The notes below the pieces were generated by a model. It did no database searches, had not been told where the DNA came from, and saw only the letters and a program-made list of their open reading frames with translations. 64,000 bases of DNA from Chloroflexota bacterium. GTDB taxonomy: Bacteria; Chloroflexota; Anaerolineae; JAAEKA01. The position numbers were made by a program, and so were the translations under genes. The stretch's first letter is position 1, and each line of letters opens with the position of its first letter. The stretch lies in contig JAYELL010000001.1 in NCBI GenBank assembly GCA_034717495.1, positions 221,081 to 285,080 on the forward strand. Direction: 5' to 3'. This document shows, piece after piece, positions 9,077-17,450 of the stretch.

Positions 9077-9735
9077 GACGCGCTGAAGGTCTTTGGCGCC
9101 CGATCGATAGCGACCGGCGCGGCATCGCTCGCCAGGCCAAATGTATTCTCGACGACTTCAGGAAACAGACTATAGACCGATCGCCCGATCACCGTCTCCG
9201 TCTGCGCCTTGATCTCAAATGTGGCTTTCCACTTGGCCACTGTGTGGTCGTTAATCCCATGCCGAAGCGCGACATCCATCATGCGCTTCTCCATCAGGCA
9301 AACCCCCGATGCCATTGCCAAAGCATCACAGAGTTGGATCAATCGGTCATAGTTATCAAAGACGGCCTCACACAAAAATCTGTCGACGAAGGTCAGTTCA
9401 TCCCGGCTGCAATCCCAGACCCCGAAAAATGTTCTGATATCCCGATTTGGAAAGGGATGGGTGAGGCAGACGTTGGCAGCGTCTTGATAGCCCAGGTTCG
9501 CCAGGAAGTTGTACCCGTCCAACAGGTGGCGCATGCCTGTAACGCCCTCACGCCGGCCGATGTCATGTAACAGGCCAAGAACAAAGGCGGCTTCCAGGTC
9601 GAGCAGGGGGTGAGGTGTGGCAATCGCTTCGGCGGCGCGCGCCACGTGCTTTGAATGTTCAACCCAGGGACCCGGGTTTAGAAGCGCCGCTTCTTCCAGA
9701 AGTGTTTCGGCCTCGTCTCGTGTGGGGGTTTGCAT
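9073..9735 (-). CDS. HD-domain phosphohydrolase
   Basis: 220 aa. The HD metal-binding signature is present: WVEHSKHVARAAEAI (first His), FVLGLLHDIGRREG (HD pair), then a later LTHPFPNRD and DRLIQLCDALAM (last Asp). HD proteins hydrolyse phosphate esters of nucleotides or related molecules; small stand-alone versions like this one are often of unknown substrate. Four-nt ATGA overlap with the downstream GNAT gene suggests a joint function or at least joint expression. No strong Shine-Dalgarno sequence precedes the ATG. Confidence 0.85.
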   Translation of the reverse strand: MQTPTRDEAETLLEEAALLNPGPWVEHSKHVARAAEAIATPHPLLDLEAAFVLGLLHDIGRREGVTGMRHLLDGYNFLANLGYQDAANVCLTHPFPNRDIRTFFGVWDCSRDELTFVDRFLCEAVFDNYDRLIQLCDALAMASGVCLMEKRMMDVALRHGINDHTVAKWKATFEIKAQTETVIGRSVYSLFPEVVENTFGLASDAAPVAIDRAPKTFSAS

Positions 9736-9846
9736 GGCAATGGGTTCCGCGGATTGGGATGTTTCAACAGCCTGAGATTGAATCTACTTCAACTTGAGAC
9801 AAATTGCAACTGAGCGAGTTTCGCCCATTTCCACAAGGAGAAACCA

Positions 9847-10029
9847 GTGAAAACCTTCGGCCTGAATGACGATGTGAAACCTGAATACGTCGAGGAGTTT
9901 ACGAAATATTCGTTACAGGTGCTTGAGGCGATGCAGGGCTTCGATGGGCACATTACGTTAACGCAGCGAAGAGGCCAGGTCAGTAGCAACTTCCAACAGG
10001 TTATCTATGAACCTCATGTTCTCACCTGA
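9847..10029 (+). pseudogene. Possible small or truncated gene converging on the DapA-like gene
   Basis: 60 codons starting with GTG at 9847. AAGGAG lies 7 nt upstream, which is unusually good for a chance ORF. The product begins MKTFGLNDDVKPEYVEEF and continues with an amphipathic helix (YSLQVLEAMQGF), followed by GHITL; this reads like the first 40 residues of a small alpha/beta-barrel protein. The last 20 codons lie inside the 3' end of the convergent DapA-like gene and look unrelated. A gene fragment cut short by rearrangement is my preferred view; a real micro-protein is possible. No family recognised. Confidence 0.35.
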
Positions 10030-10872
10030 GAGGACGATATTCCGGACCCTGCATTTTGTCTGAATAGAGAGGCCGCGCTGCTGCAGGAAGTATTTTGCTG
10101 CTGCAGGATAATTCACCGATGTGACACTTTCCATCAGTGTCAACATCCGCTGCAGGTAGCGTGCTTGTTCTGGTTTATCGCGGAAGGCGGAACAGAGCCA
10201 GGCAAACAGTTCCGGGTAGAAATTGGCCGAAATGGGCGACACTCCGGCAGCGCCGCCCTGCAATGCCGCCAGCGCGGTCGGTGTGTTTGCGCTATACAGT
10301 CCCAGACGACTTCCCTGGACCGCATCAATCTTTCCCTGGGTAAGGTCAGGATCGGAAGAAATGGATTTCAGATAGAGGAAACGTCCGGTGGCGGCAAGCT
10401 GTCTTGACGTCTCAGGCGGGATCAAACGTTCATGGGGCACCGGGCATTCATACAGGCCCAATGGCAGCGGATCGGTCAAAACCAGGAGGTGCTCAAGCCG
10501 ATCGAGGATCAGCGTTTCGTTCTCGTCAGGAGCGACCAACTGGTTCGGGATTGCGACGACTGCTTCAACACCGGTGTCAGCCATCTGTTTGACGAAAGCT
10601 GCCTGGTTTGCCAGCTTACCGCCGAAGGTACCCGTCGCAACCACAGGCACGCGCCCGTTGCTGCGTCCGACAACGTGTTGAACCAGCGAAAGACGTTCCT
10701 CGGGCGTCAGTTCATACATTTCACTGGAAAGACAGCAGGCGAAAAGCCCCGCTGCCCCGGAGGCAATGTACCAATCAGTCAGTTCGTCGACGCTATGCCA
10801 ATCTATTGAGCCGTCGCTGTTGAATCCGGTTAGCATCACCGGCCACAATCCGCCCGGTAGAGTCTTGTTCAT
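9958..10872 (-). CDS. DapA/DHDPS-family class I aldolase
   Basis: 304 aa, the usual length of the dihydrodipicolinate synthase / N-acetylneuraminate lyase family. The Schiff-base Lys is in LYLKSISSD and the catalytic Tyr in LGLYECPVP. The substrate loop that reads GTTGE in true DapA is here CCLSSEMYELT, so a sugar-acid or hydroxy-acid aldolase/dehydratase is more likely than lysine biosynthesis. LPGGLWPVMLTGF matches the family N-terminus. It follows the MalY-type lyase gene with a 56-bp gap and is probably in the same transcript. Confidence 0.88.
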   Translation of the reverse strand: MNKTLPGGLWPVMLTGFNSDGSIDWHSVDELTDWYIASGAAGLFACCLSSEMYELTPEERLSLVQHVVGRSNGRVPVVATGTFGGKLANQAAFVKQMADTGVEAVVAIPNQLVAPDENETLILDRLEHLLVLTDPLPLGLYECPVPHERLIPPETSRQLAATGRFLYLKSISSDPDLTQGKIDAVQGSRLGLYSANTPTALAALQGGAAGVSPISANFYPELFAWLCSAFRDKPEQARYLQRMLTLMESVTSVNYPAAAKYFLQQRGLSIQTKCRVRNIVLSGENMRFIDNLLEVATDLASSLR

Positions 10873-10928
10873 AGTGTGCTGCCAGGCCTTTCCGCACTGT
10901 GTGTACTTCGCTGGTCAAGTCTCGGAGA

Positions 10929-12113
10929 TTAGAACTTCGCTGCGATTCGTTGAAGAGCTTCCCGAAGAATGCTGCGGGGGCTGGGGACACAAATTCTCTG
11001 GAATCCCTGCCCTTCGGGACCATATCTCTCGCCATCCTGCAGCACTACATTGGCCTTGTTGTAGATCCTGTCATGGATTTCGGCCGCACTTAACCCATAT
11101 CCCCGAAAGTCAAGCCAGGCGAAATAAGTCCCCTCAGGTATCCAGTATCTGACGCCGGGCATGTTCTCTTCGATAAATCGAGCCAAAAAAGCCAGGTTAT
11201 CATCGACGTAGCCGTTTACCTGGGCCAGCCATTCTTCGCCATGGTCATAGGCGGCGATGAGCGCCGTGATGGCAAAAGGTGTCGGCGATTTTCTGCCCAA
11301 CGCGGCACTGAACTGCTCTCGCATCTCTTTGTTATCGATGATGATGTTGGAGCAGTGCAGTCCGGCCGTGTTGAAGGTCTTGTTGATGGCCGTGCAGGAG
11401 ATCAGCCGGTCATCCTCGACAAGGGTATGAATTGGATGGTGGGTCTTATCCTTGCGGATCAAGTCACCGTGGATTTCGTCAGACACGAAAACGACATCGT
11501 TGGCCAGGCAAATTTCCGCCATCCTGATCAACTCATCGGGCCGCCAAACCCGGCCGACGGGATTATGAGGGCTGCAGAGGAGAAACAGGGTGTTTTGTGA
11601 ATATCTGGCTTTTTCTGCAAGGTCGTCAAAATCAATTGTGTAATAACCGTCGTCGTTGACGAGTGAATTGTTTACCACGCTTCGCCGGTTCGCCTCGATT
11701 CTGTTCGTGAATGGACCGTATACCGGGCGCTGAATGATGACACCATCACCTTCCGCGGTAAACGCTCGAATCAGTGCATCGATGGCTTGCACGGTTCCCG
11801 GGCTGTAAACAATGGAATCTGCAGTGATCTCCCAGTGGTGTCTGCGTTTGAACCAACCCTGTATGGCATCGACGTAATCTGGCGAGGTGAGGTAGGAAGT
11901 GTAACCGAATATCCTTTGCTCGACCCTGGCATGCAGCGCTTCCAGCAGCGGTTGCGGGCATTGGAAATCCATATCCGCCAAAAAGAGGGCAATGGTATCC
12001 TGGTCGAATCGTTCTATCACTCCCTTACGAATGAGATACTTGCCCGATTCCCACTTGACCGAGTTGGTGCCGGCCCGACTTATGATTTCGTCAAGATCGT
12101 ACTTCAATGCCAT
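10929..12113 (-). CDS. MalY/PatB-type PLP-dependent aminotransferase or C-S lyase
   Basis: 394 aa, fold type I PLP enzyme. FLADMDFQCPQPLLEAL and FGYTS are typical of the MalY/PatB group. The PLP Lys is in AINKTFNTAGL, the phosphate-cup and ring contacts in SPGTVQAIDALI, CSPHNPVGRVW and VSDEIHGDL. Members cleave cystathionine or related thioethers (beta-lyase), and some act as aminotransferases. It would act in the cytoplasm as a dimer. Next to a DapA-like aldolase, a catabolic or amino-acid remodelling role is possible but not shown. Confidence 0.9.
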   Translation of the reverse strand: MALKYDLDEIISRAGTNSVKWESGKYLIRKGVIERFDQDTIALFLADMDFQCPQPLLEALHARVEQRIFGYTSYLTSPDYVDAIQGWFKRRHHWEITADSIVYSPGTVQAIDALIRAFTAEGDGVIIQRPVYGPFTNRIEANRRSVVNNSLVNDDGYYTIDFDDLAEKARYSQNTLFLLCSPHNPVGRVWRPDELIRMAEICLANDVVFVSDEIHGDLIRKDKTHHPIHTLVEDDRLISCTAINKTFNTAGLHCSNIIIDNKEMREQFSAALGRKSPTPFAITALIAAYDHGEEWLAQVNGYVDDNLAFLARFIEENMPGVRYWIPEGTYFAWLDFRGYGLSAAEIHDRIYNKANVVLQDGERYGPEGQGFQRICVPSPRSILREALQRIAAKF

Positions 12114-12244
12114 GGCCTGATTTTAATCCCCTTTGGGTTCGTAGACCCTTCTTCCTTCTTGAGTGAACTGCACGATTTCGGCGGTGGTGATGCCCACTCA
12201 TTTCGCCACCTCCGTGACTCTTACCCTTATTTTTTTGGCCGCTC

Positions 12245-13291
12245 TCACCAGGTTCCGATAACCTGTGGCGGGTTGCTTGATACTTCCAGCAGCTGCGCGA
12301 CTGCAGCGCGGATTCTGGCTATGTTCGGCAAGGTTCTATCTTCAAGGTGCCGGGCATAAGGGATGGTTGTTCGGGTGCAGACGCGACCGTACTTGAACGG
12401 GATTCCCGCCTCCAGCACGACCGCTGCCAGCTCGCCGGAAAGGGCAAAGCCTTCGTAATCTTCATCTACCACCAGAAGATGGCCTGTTGAGGCGACTGAT
12501 TTGAAGAGAGCCGCTTCATCGAGCGGGCAGACAGTTCGCAGGTCCAGCACTTCGGCTGAAATCCCTTCAGCCGCCAGGCCCTCGGCAGCTTCCAGGGCCC
12601 GGTGCACACCCACGCCGACGCCGGCCAGCGTGATGTCATGTCCGCTGCGTCGAACAACAGCTTTGCCAATGGGTGTCGGTTGCCACTTTGAGGGTACCGG
12701 ACCGCGCGCGCCGTCCGCAGGAACGTCGTAGTGTACCGTACTTCGGCCGCCCGAACCAAGAAACTCCAGCCAGGACTCCGAAAGCAGCTTGTGTTCGAGG
12801 AAGATGACCGGTCCATCAACCCTGAGAGCCGCCAGCATCAGACCACCCGCGTCGGCTGGCGTCGAAGGAACGACCACGGTCAGTCCGGGGATGTGGGCCA
12901 GCCACCCCCACAAGGACTGTCCGTGCTGTCCACCATCGCCATAGCCACCGCCGCAGGGAGCACGCACAACAAGGGGCGCCCGCCATTTGCCACCCGAAAA
13001 CCTCTCGAGTTTGGCTGCGTGATTGAGCAGCGCATCCATGGCTACAGCGAGGAAGTCCACCATGTACACCTCGACCACCGGGTGCAACCCTGCCATCGCA
13101 GCGGCGATTCCTGCTCCCAGGAACGCGCTCTCGCTGATCGGGGCGTTCAGTAGACGATTCGGACCAAAGCGTACCAGAAGATTGCGCCGGATCAGGCGGA
13201 TGTCCTCACCGATCAGAACGATGCTGGGGTCTTCGGCCATTGCCTGTCCGAGGGCATCATCGACGGCCTCAGTAAACCACATGTTTTTCAT
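12245..13291 (-). CDS. 2-oxoacid dehydrogenase E1 component, beta subunit
   Basis: 348 aa. It has the E1-beta (transketolase-like pyrimidine-binding) pattern: ALGQAMAEDPSIVLIGEDI near the start, ISESAFLGAGIAAAMAGLHPVVEVYMVDF, GGYGDGGQHGQS, and the C-terminal AALFKSVASTGHLLVVDEDYEGFALSGELAA. With the alpha subunit it would decarboxylate a 2-oxoacid (pyruvate, acetoin or branched-chain) using thiamine diphosphate. Start: ATG 13291 has AGGA 9 nt ahead and overlaps the alpha-subunit stop as ATGA; an in-frame ATG at 13300 is less well placed. No E2 or E3 gene is nearby. Confidence 0.88.
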   Translation of the reverse strand: MKNMWFTEAVDDALGQAMAEDPSIVLIGEDIRLIRRNLLVRFGPNRLLNAPISESAFLGAGIAAAMAGLHPVVEVYMVDFLAVAMDALLNHAAKLERFSGGKWRAPLVVRAPCGGGYGDGGQHGQSLWGWLAHIPGLTVVVPSTPADAGGLMLAALRVDGPVIFLEHKLLSESWLEFLGSGGRSTVHYDVPADGARGPVPSKWQPTPIGKAVVRRSGHDITLAGVGVGVHRALEAAEGLAAEGISAEVLDLRTVCPLDEAALFKSVASTGHLLVVDEDYEGFALSGELAAVVLEAGIPFKYGRVCTRTTIPYARHLEDRTLPNIARIRAAVAQLLEVSSNPPQVIGTW

Positions 13292-14316
13292 TGCTCGCAT
13301 TCCTGCAAGGCGGACGACAGGATCAAAGCGATTTTCTTTTCGGCCTCGTTTTCCAAGGATTGCAGGCGCGTGGGATCTGACTGCAAAGCGGCCCGGGAGC
13401 GGACCACCGGATCGTTGGCAGAGCTCTGGCGTGGATCTCGCAAGGTCGCCAGGATGGCCGAGATGACCAGTTTCAACCCGTCCAGGCGCTCACGCATGGG
13501 TGCTCCTCCGGAATGCAGGAACGACCGTGTCAGGGGGAGTGCCATCCCAGGGATTTCCCTATGGGGGGCGCGCCTCACTCGCAGAAGTTGATAGCCCAGG
13601 AAATGTCCCTCCAGATGGTCACAACGGGCATGCAGGAATCGCGGCCCCAGGCCGGAGCGGATCTGTTCGATGGCCTGGCCGGCGGCTTCGCAGACCTGGT
13701 CTACATCGCGGCCATCTGTTTCGACGGAAGGGATGCCAAAGGCGCGGGACCGCTCGCCCAGGTCACCACCGGTCATTTGGCTGGATCGGGTGGTGATGGC
13801 CCACTGGTCATCCTTGCAGACGAACAGCACAGGCAATTTCCAGGCCGAAGCCAGGTTCATGGCCTCCATCAACATGCCCTGATTCATGGCTGCTTCGCCG
13901 AAAAAAGCCAGGGCAATGGTGCCCGGCCGCAGGTATTGAGCTGCCAGCGCGAATCCTGCAGCGGTTGGGCCGGCTGCTCCAACAATGCCAGAGGAAGCCG
14001 CCAGATGCTTTTTTGAGAACAGGTGCATGTGTCCGCCCATTCCGCCACACAACCCTTTCGGACGGCCCAGCAGCTCGCGCAGGATCAGGACTGGGTCCAC
14101 GCCGCGCATGATCAAGGGCGGTGTGCCGCGGTGGTCAAGGGCCATGGCATCTCCGTCGCGCAGATGAGCGACAACGCCTGCCACGATGCCTTCCTCGCCG
14201 GTCCCCAGGTGCATCTCGCCTGAAATCAAGCCGTCCTTCCAGAGTTGGGCGACAGCCTCCTCGAACAGACGGCTTTTCAGCATGGCCGCATAGAGCGGCC
14301 ACACGTCACAGGACAT
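13288..14316 (-). CDS. 2-oxoacid dehydrogenase E1 component, alpha subunit (altered ThDP motif)
   Basis: 342 aa, usual length. Family marks: GLCGGMGGHMHLFSKK, GIVGAAGPTAAGFALAAQY, WKLPVLFVCKDD. The thiamine-diphosphate/Mg2+ motif, normally G-D-G ... N-N, reads FFGEAAMNQG and later CKDDQWA: Glu in place of the metal-binding Asp and Asp in place of the Asn. The phosphorylation-loop region is HLEGHFLGYQLL, lacking the classical SMSD. It is coupled to the beta subunit by a 4-nt overlap. Whether the enzyme is active on the usual substrates is uncertain. The start ATG has only a weak ribosome-binding site. Confidence 0.85.
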   Translation of the reverse strand: MSCDVWPLYAAMLKSRLFEEAVAQLWKDGLISGEMHLGTGEEGIVAGVVAHLRDGDAMALDHRGTPPLIMRGVDPVLILRELLGRPKGLCGGMGGHMHLFSKKHLAASSGIVGAAGPTAAGFALAAQYLRPGTIALAFFGEAAMNQGMLMEAMNLASAWKLPVLFVCKDDQWAITTRSSQMTGGDLGERSRAFGIPSVETDGRDVDQVCEAAGQAIEQIRSGLGPRFLHARCDHLEGHFLGYQLLRVRRAPHREIPGMALPLTRSFLHSGGAPMRERLDGLKLVISAILATLRDPRQSSANDPVVRSRAALQSDPTRLQSLENEAEKKIALILSSALQECEQ

Positions 14317-14372
14317 GGCATTCTTTGCCGTAGTGGGTGCAAGCGCAGGCTTTTTCGTGGCGATGGTTTCCT

Positions 14373-14714
14373 CTAGATTCCCTCTTCGGCAATGTTTCTA
14401 TCGATTTCGAGAAATTCAATCGGTGCGCCATTGTCTTCAATGAAGGCCACAATTACTCCGGGACTGGGGCTGTTTGGCTCGATCAAGACCTTTTTGTCTT
14501 TAATGGCTTCTTGGATGTTGCCTACCTCAAAAGCAACATGAGGCACTGTTTTTACCAACTCTGGATATGGCGCATCGTCTTCATATCTTGTCCATTCAAC
14601 TCCGTATGGGCTTTTGCCGTAGCCGCTGACATACATTTTCAGATGCTCAAGGTGCTTTTCATCTCTGAGTTTGTCATGGGTCGGTATCCCTAAATGGTGA
14701 TATTTCAAAACCAT
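14373..14714 (-). CDS. VOC (glyoxalase/bleomycin-resistance) superfamily protein
   Basis: 113 aa. YHHLGIPT at the N-terminus and TVPHVAFEV in the middle are the two beta-strand motifs that carry metal-ligand His residues in the vicinal oxygen chelate fold; PIEFLEI near the C-terminus would supply the Glu. The gene is visibly richer in A/T than its neighbours (AAA, AAG, GAT, TTT codons), which suggests recent transfer. Members isomerise, cleave or bind small molecules; the function here cannot be assigned. Confidence 0.75.
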   Translation of the reverse strand: MVLKYHHLGIPTHDKLRDEKHLEHLKMYVSGYGKSPYGVEWTRYEDDAPYPELVKTVPHVAFEVGNIQEAIKDKKVLIEPNSPSPGVIVAFIEDNGAPIEFLEIDRNIAEEGI

Positions 14715-14989
14715 ATTCCTTTTCAGCCCTCTCGGCTGGGATTACCGGCAACCGGGTTCAACGGCTGGGACGTTGCGGTCATTGTAGCTCCTGAGAGGGC
14801 AGATGTCAATGCAAAGACCCTATGTCGCGCTGGTAACGTGACCTGCGGGACACTTTGAGTCGACCTGAAATTTGTTCTTCCCAGACTCCGATGGAACAAG
14901 AGACTGAAGCTGTTGCCATGATGATGCTGGCAGTCCGGGTTGACGCCAGGGCGAGAAGAAGCCCAGATAATCGTAGGCGGGAGACCAAA

Positions 14990-15021
14990 GCAAAAGAGCC
15001 AACCGGAATTCGGCTGGCTCT
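14990..15021 (-). terminator. Rho-independent terminator after tRNA-Asp
   Basis: On the minus strand an 11-bp stem with one G-T pair (arms 15021-15011 and 15005-14995) and a 5-nt loop is followed by a run of four T, directly downstream of the tRNA-Asp gene. Confidence 0.75.
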
Positions 15022-15026
15022 TCTGG

Positions 15027-15100
15027 CGGTCCCGACGGGGCTCGAACCCGCGATCTCCGGCTTGACAGGCCGGTGTGTTCTCCATCTACACTACGGGACC
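15027..15100 (-). tRNA. tRNA-Asp (GTC)
   Basis: 74 nt cloverleaf read on the minus strand. Acceptor GGTCCCG pairs with CGGGACC, discriminator G. The anticodon loop CTGTCAA sits in a CCGGC/GCCGG stem and gives anticodon GTC. The T-loop GGTTCGAGCC is canonical. The 3' CCA is not encoded. Confidence 0.96.
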
Positions 15101-15285
15101 CAGTGCTTGACTTCATTGTACACAAAGCGTACCATTCGTCAAATCATGGGATCGGGATTCGGGTGCTGCTAAAAAACCCTGTGAACGTTATGCTGAGCGG
15201 CACGATGAGCCAGCGATCACGTTCGGGCGGCGCAGCGAAGCACACTCATAAATGAATAAGTCGACATAACGCCGGTGGTTTCGAT

Positions 15286-15314
15286 TTGCGCCGCGCGCCA
15301 GCTTGTGTTATACT
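15286..15314 (+). promoter_or_regulatory. Likely sigma-70 promoter of ssb
   Basis: TTGCGC (15286-15291), 17-nt spacer, TATACT (15309-15314) with an extended -10 TGT just before it. Predicted start near 15321 gives a leader of about 150 nt before the ssb ATG. Confidence 0.6.
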
Positions 15315-15471
15315 GTTGTCACAATCAATCCGCTTGCGTTGATCCACTCAACCGACTGACCATGAACCGATAATGGGGGCGACAAACCAATCCGCTTAAG
15401 GCCATCTTTTGATCGCGTTATTGGATTCTGACGTTGGGGGCAATGCACACATTCAATCGAAGGGGGAACCG

Positions 15472-15849
15472 ATGTATCAACAACTTACGATCGTTGGCAA
15501 TCTGGGCAATGACCCGGAGTTGAAGCACCTGGCCGATGGCACGCCAGTGACTAACTTCAGCGTCGCTGTTGACCGGCGCTGGACCAACAAGAATGGCGAC
15601 CCGGGGAAAGAAACTACCTGGTTCCGGGTTGGCGCCTGGCGCAAGCTGGCAGAGCCGTGCAACGAGTATCTCAAGAAAGGCCGGCGTGTCATGGTGGTCG
15701 GACGGGTGTCGACCCGCGCCTACCAGGCGGGCGATGGCGAGCCGCGGGCTGTCATGGAGATCGCAGCGAACACGGTCAAGTTCCTGGACGGCGTGCCCGT
15801 GGCCGAAGATGCGGCTCCTGACGCGGAGGGAGAGGAGGCGCCCTTCTAG
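15472..15849 (+). CDS. ssb: Single-stranded DNA-binding protein
   Basis: 125 aa. The OB-fold starts MYQQLTIVGNLGNDPELK, with VTNFSVAVDRRW, TTWFRVGAW and YLKKGRRVMVVGRV as in bacterial SSB. The acidic C-terminal tip EGEEAPF resembles the DDIPF tail that recruits replication and repair proteins. The protein coats single-stranded DNA during replication and repair. AGGGGGA stands 5 nt ahead of ATG 15472; the frame is open further upstream from 15409 but those residues do not belong to the family. The short linker makes it smaller than E. coli SSB (178 aa), as in many related phyla. Confidence 0.95.
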   Translation: MYQQLTIVGNLGNDPELKHLADGTPVTNFSVAVDRRWTNKNGDPGKETTWFRVGAWRKLAEPCNEYLKKGRRVMVVGRVSTRAYQAGDGEPRAVMEIAANTVKFLDGVPVAEDAAPDAEGEEAPF

Positions 15850-15881
15850 ACAACACTGTTTGGCTGAAGGAACCTGAGCAG

Positions 15882-15915
15882 ACCGCCCGGCATGGACGAG
15901 CCGGGCGGTTGTTTG
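15882..15915 (+). terminator. Rho-independent terminator after ssb
   Basis: A 10-bp GC-rich stem (15882-15891 with 15900-15909) and an 8-nt loop is followed by TTGTTTG. It lies 33 nt after the ssb stop codon. Confidence 0.8.
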
Positions 15916-15926
15916 ATTTGGGTGTG

Positions 15927-16016
15927 TTCAAAACGGGTTGGGCCGATCCCTGCGGTCACGCTGGTGGGCAGAGGGCGGGGAGACCCCGCCCCTACCGGGG
16001 ATCAACCCATTTTGAA
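15927..16016. mobile_element. 90-bp palindromic MITE-like element
   Basis: The ends are 14-nt inverted repeats with one mismatch (15927-15940 and 16003-16016). Inside are GATCCC / GGGGATC and a GC-rich hairpin GGGCGGGG-AGAC-CCCGCCC. The element has no coding capacity and sits between the ssb terminator and the end of the threonine aldolase gene. Palindromes with this GGGGCGGGG-type core are common intergenic repeats in Chloroflexota and Cyanobacteria (from general knowledge, not checked here). Confidence 0.6.
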
Positions 16017-16096
16017 TGCGGTCGTTTGATTTTCTGGGCGGTCCGCCGTCTGCTGTCCGCGGTCACCAAGGCACCGCGTCAACTGCGTAACATCAG

Positions 16097-17134
16097 TTAC
16101 TGGGATAGCACGTCGGTGAAGGCCGCCACGGCGCGGTCGATATCTGGCCGGTCCACATGGTAGTTGGTCACGGCACGCAGACGATTGCCTCCGATAGCAA
16201 ACAGCCAGACTTCCTGCTCGGCCAGCGCAGCGGCAAGTTGCTCGGGCGAAAGCCTGGCATGATCCAGTTCAAAGATCACAATGTTGGTTTGCACTGCCAG
16301 AGGGTCGATGGTGATGCCGGGCAGGTCGGCTATGCCTTCAGCCAATCGTCTGGCATTGGCATGGTCGTCGTCAAGCCGGTCCACCATTTCGCTCAGGGCA
16401 ACGATGCCCGCGGCGGCGATCACCCCGGCCTGGCGCATGCCTCCGCCTACCACTTTGCGTGCACGTCTGGCTCTTGCGACGAAATCGTGATCTCCCGCAG
16501 CCATCGAACCGACCGGCGCACCCAGTCCCTTGCTGAGGCAAATATTGACCGAATCGCAGCCGGAAACCAACTCCCGCACATCAACATCAAGCGCCACCGC
16601 TGCATTGAAGACCCGGGCGCCATCCAGGTGCAATGCCAGACCGTGTCTCGCCGCGATCTCGACAACCGCGCGTGTGTATGAGATGGGCAGCACTGCGCCG
16701 CCGCAGCGATTGTGGGTGTTCTCAAGCAGTATCAGGCGGGTTGGCGGCTGGTGGATATCATCGGGTCGAATCGCCTTTTCGAGCGTTTCCAGATCGATGG
16801 TGCCGTCAGGCCGATTGGGCACATTTTTTGGCTGAACGCTGCCCAGAGCGGCCATGCCGGCTTGCTCGTAGACGAAGGTGTGGGCCTGATCTCCCACGAT
16901 GGCTTCATCTCCCCGCCCGCAGTGGGCCAGAATGGATATGAGGTTGGCCATGGTGCCCGACGGTACGTAGACCGCAGCTTCCATGCCCAGCATTTCCGCG
17001 GCCAGTTCCTCCAGGCGTTTCACGGTCGGGTCGTCGCCAAGCACGTCATCGCCTACTTCGGCCTCATACATGGCCTGGCGCATGGCAGGGGTCGGTTTGG
17101 TCACAGTGTCCGATCGCAGATCAATGATTTTCAT
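16097..17134 (-). CDS. ltaE: Low-specificity L-threonine aldolase
   Basis: 345 aa PLP enzyme of the threonine aldolase family. [16 protein letters not shown] is the family start; [15 protein letters not shown] follows. The PLP Lys is in [27 protein letters not shown] holds the Asp that binds the pyridine nitrogen. [10 protein letters not shown] is also typical. It cleaves L-threonine or L-allo-threonine to glycine and acetaldehyde and could feed glycine to the cleavage system encoded at the right end of this window. It starts 20 bp from an octanucleotide array, so its promoter must lie within or beyond the array. Confidence 0.94.
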   Translation of the reverse strand: MKIIDLRSDTVTKPTPAMRQAMYEAEVGDDVLGDDPTVKRLEELAAEMLGMEAAVYVPSGTMANLISILAHCGRGDEAIVGDQAHTFVYEQAGMAALGSVQPKNVPNRPDGTIDLETLEKAIRPDDIHQPPTRLILLENTHNRCGGAVLPISYTRAVVEIAARHGLALHLDGARVFNAAVALDVDVRELVSGCDSVNICLSKGLGAPVGSMAAGDHDFVARARRARKVVGGGMRQAGVIAAAGIVALSEMVDRLDDDHANARRLAEGIADLPGITIDPLAVQTNIVIFELDHARLSPEQLAAALAEQEVWLFAIGGNRLRAVTNYHVDRPDIDRAVAAFTDVLSQ

Positions 17135-17154
17135 GGTGAATGCTTTCTATGGGT

Positions 17155-17450
17155 AAGTAGGCAAGTAGACAAGGAAACAAGTAGACAAGTAGACAAGGAA
17201 ACAAGTAGACAAGTAGACAAGGAAACAAGTAGACAAGTAGACAAGGAAACAAGTAGACAAGTAGACAAGTAGACAAGGAAACAAGTATACAAGTAGACAA
17301 GGAAACAAGTAGACAAGTAGACAAGTAGACAAGGAAACAAGTAGACAAGTAGACAAGGAAACAAGTAGACAAGTAGACAAGGAAACAAGTAGACAAGTAG
17401 ACAAGTAGACAAGGAAACAAGTAGACAAGGAAACAAGTAGACAAGTCAAC
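17155..17450. repeat. 37-unit octanucleotide array (two interleaved octamers)
   Basis: The 296 bp are built only of 8-mers. 22 to 23 are AAGTAGAC, 11 are AAGGAAAC, and three are single- or double-base variants (AAGTAGGC at the left end, AAGTATAC inside, AAGTCAAC at the right end). AAGGAAAC occurs at unit positions 3, 6, 9, 12, 16, 19, 23, 26, 29, 33 and 35, mostly every third unit. No spacer is present, so it is not a CRISPR. On the minus strand all three frames are open because the repeat lacks stops in that direction; these Leu/Ser/Thr/Cys-rich frames are not treated as genes. Confidence 0.95.

Noticed and set aside
15409-15471. N-terminal extension of SSB
   Set aside because: The 21 extra codons do not belong to the SSB fold, and the strong ribosome-binding site stands before ATG 15472.
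17155-17450. CRISPR array
   Set aside because: No unique spacers; units are 8 bp and contiguous, and there are no cas genes.
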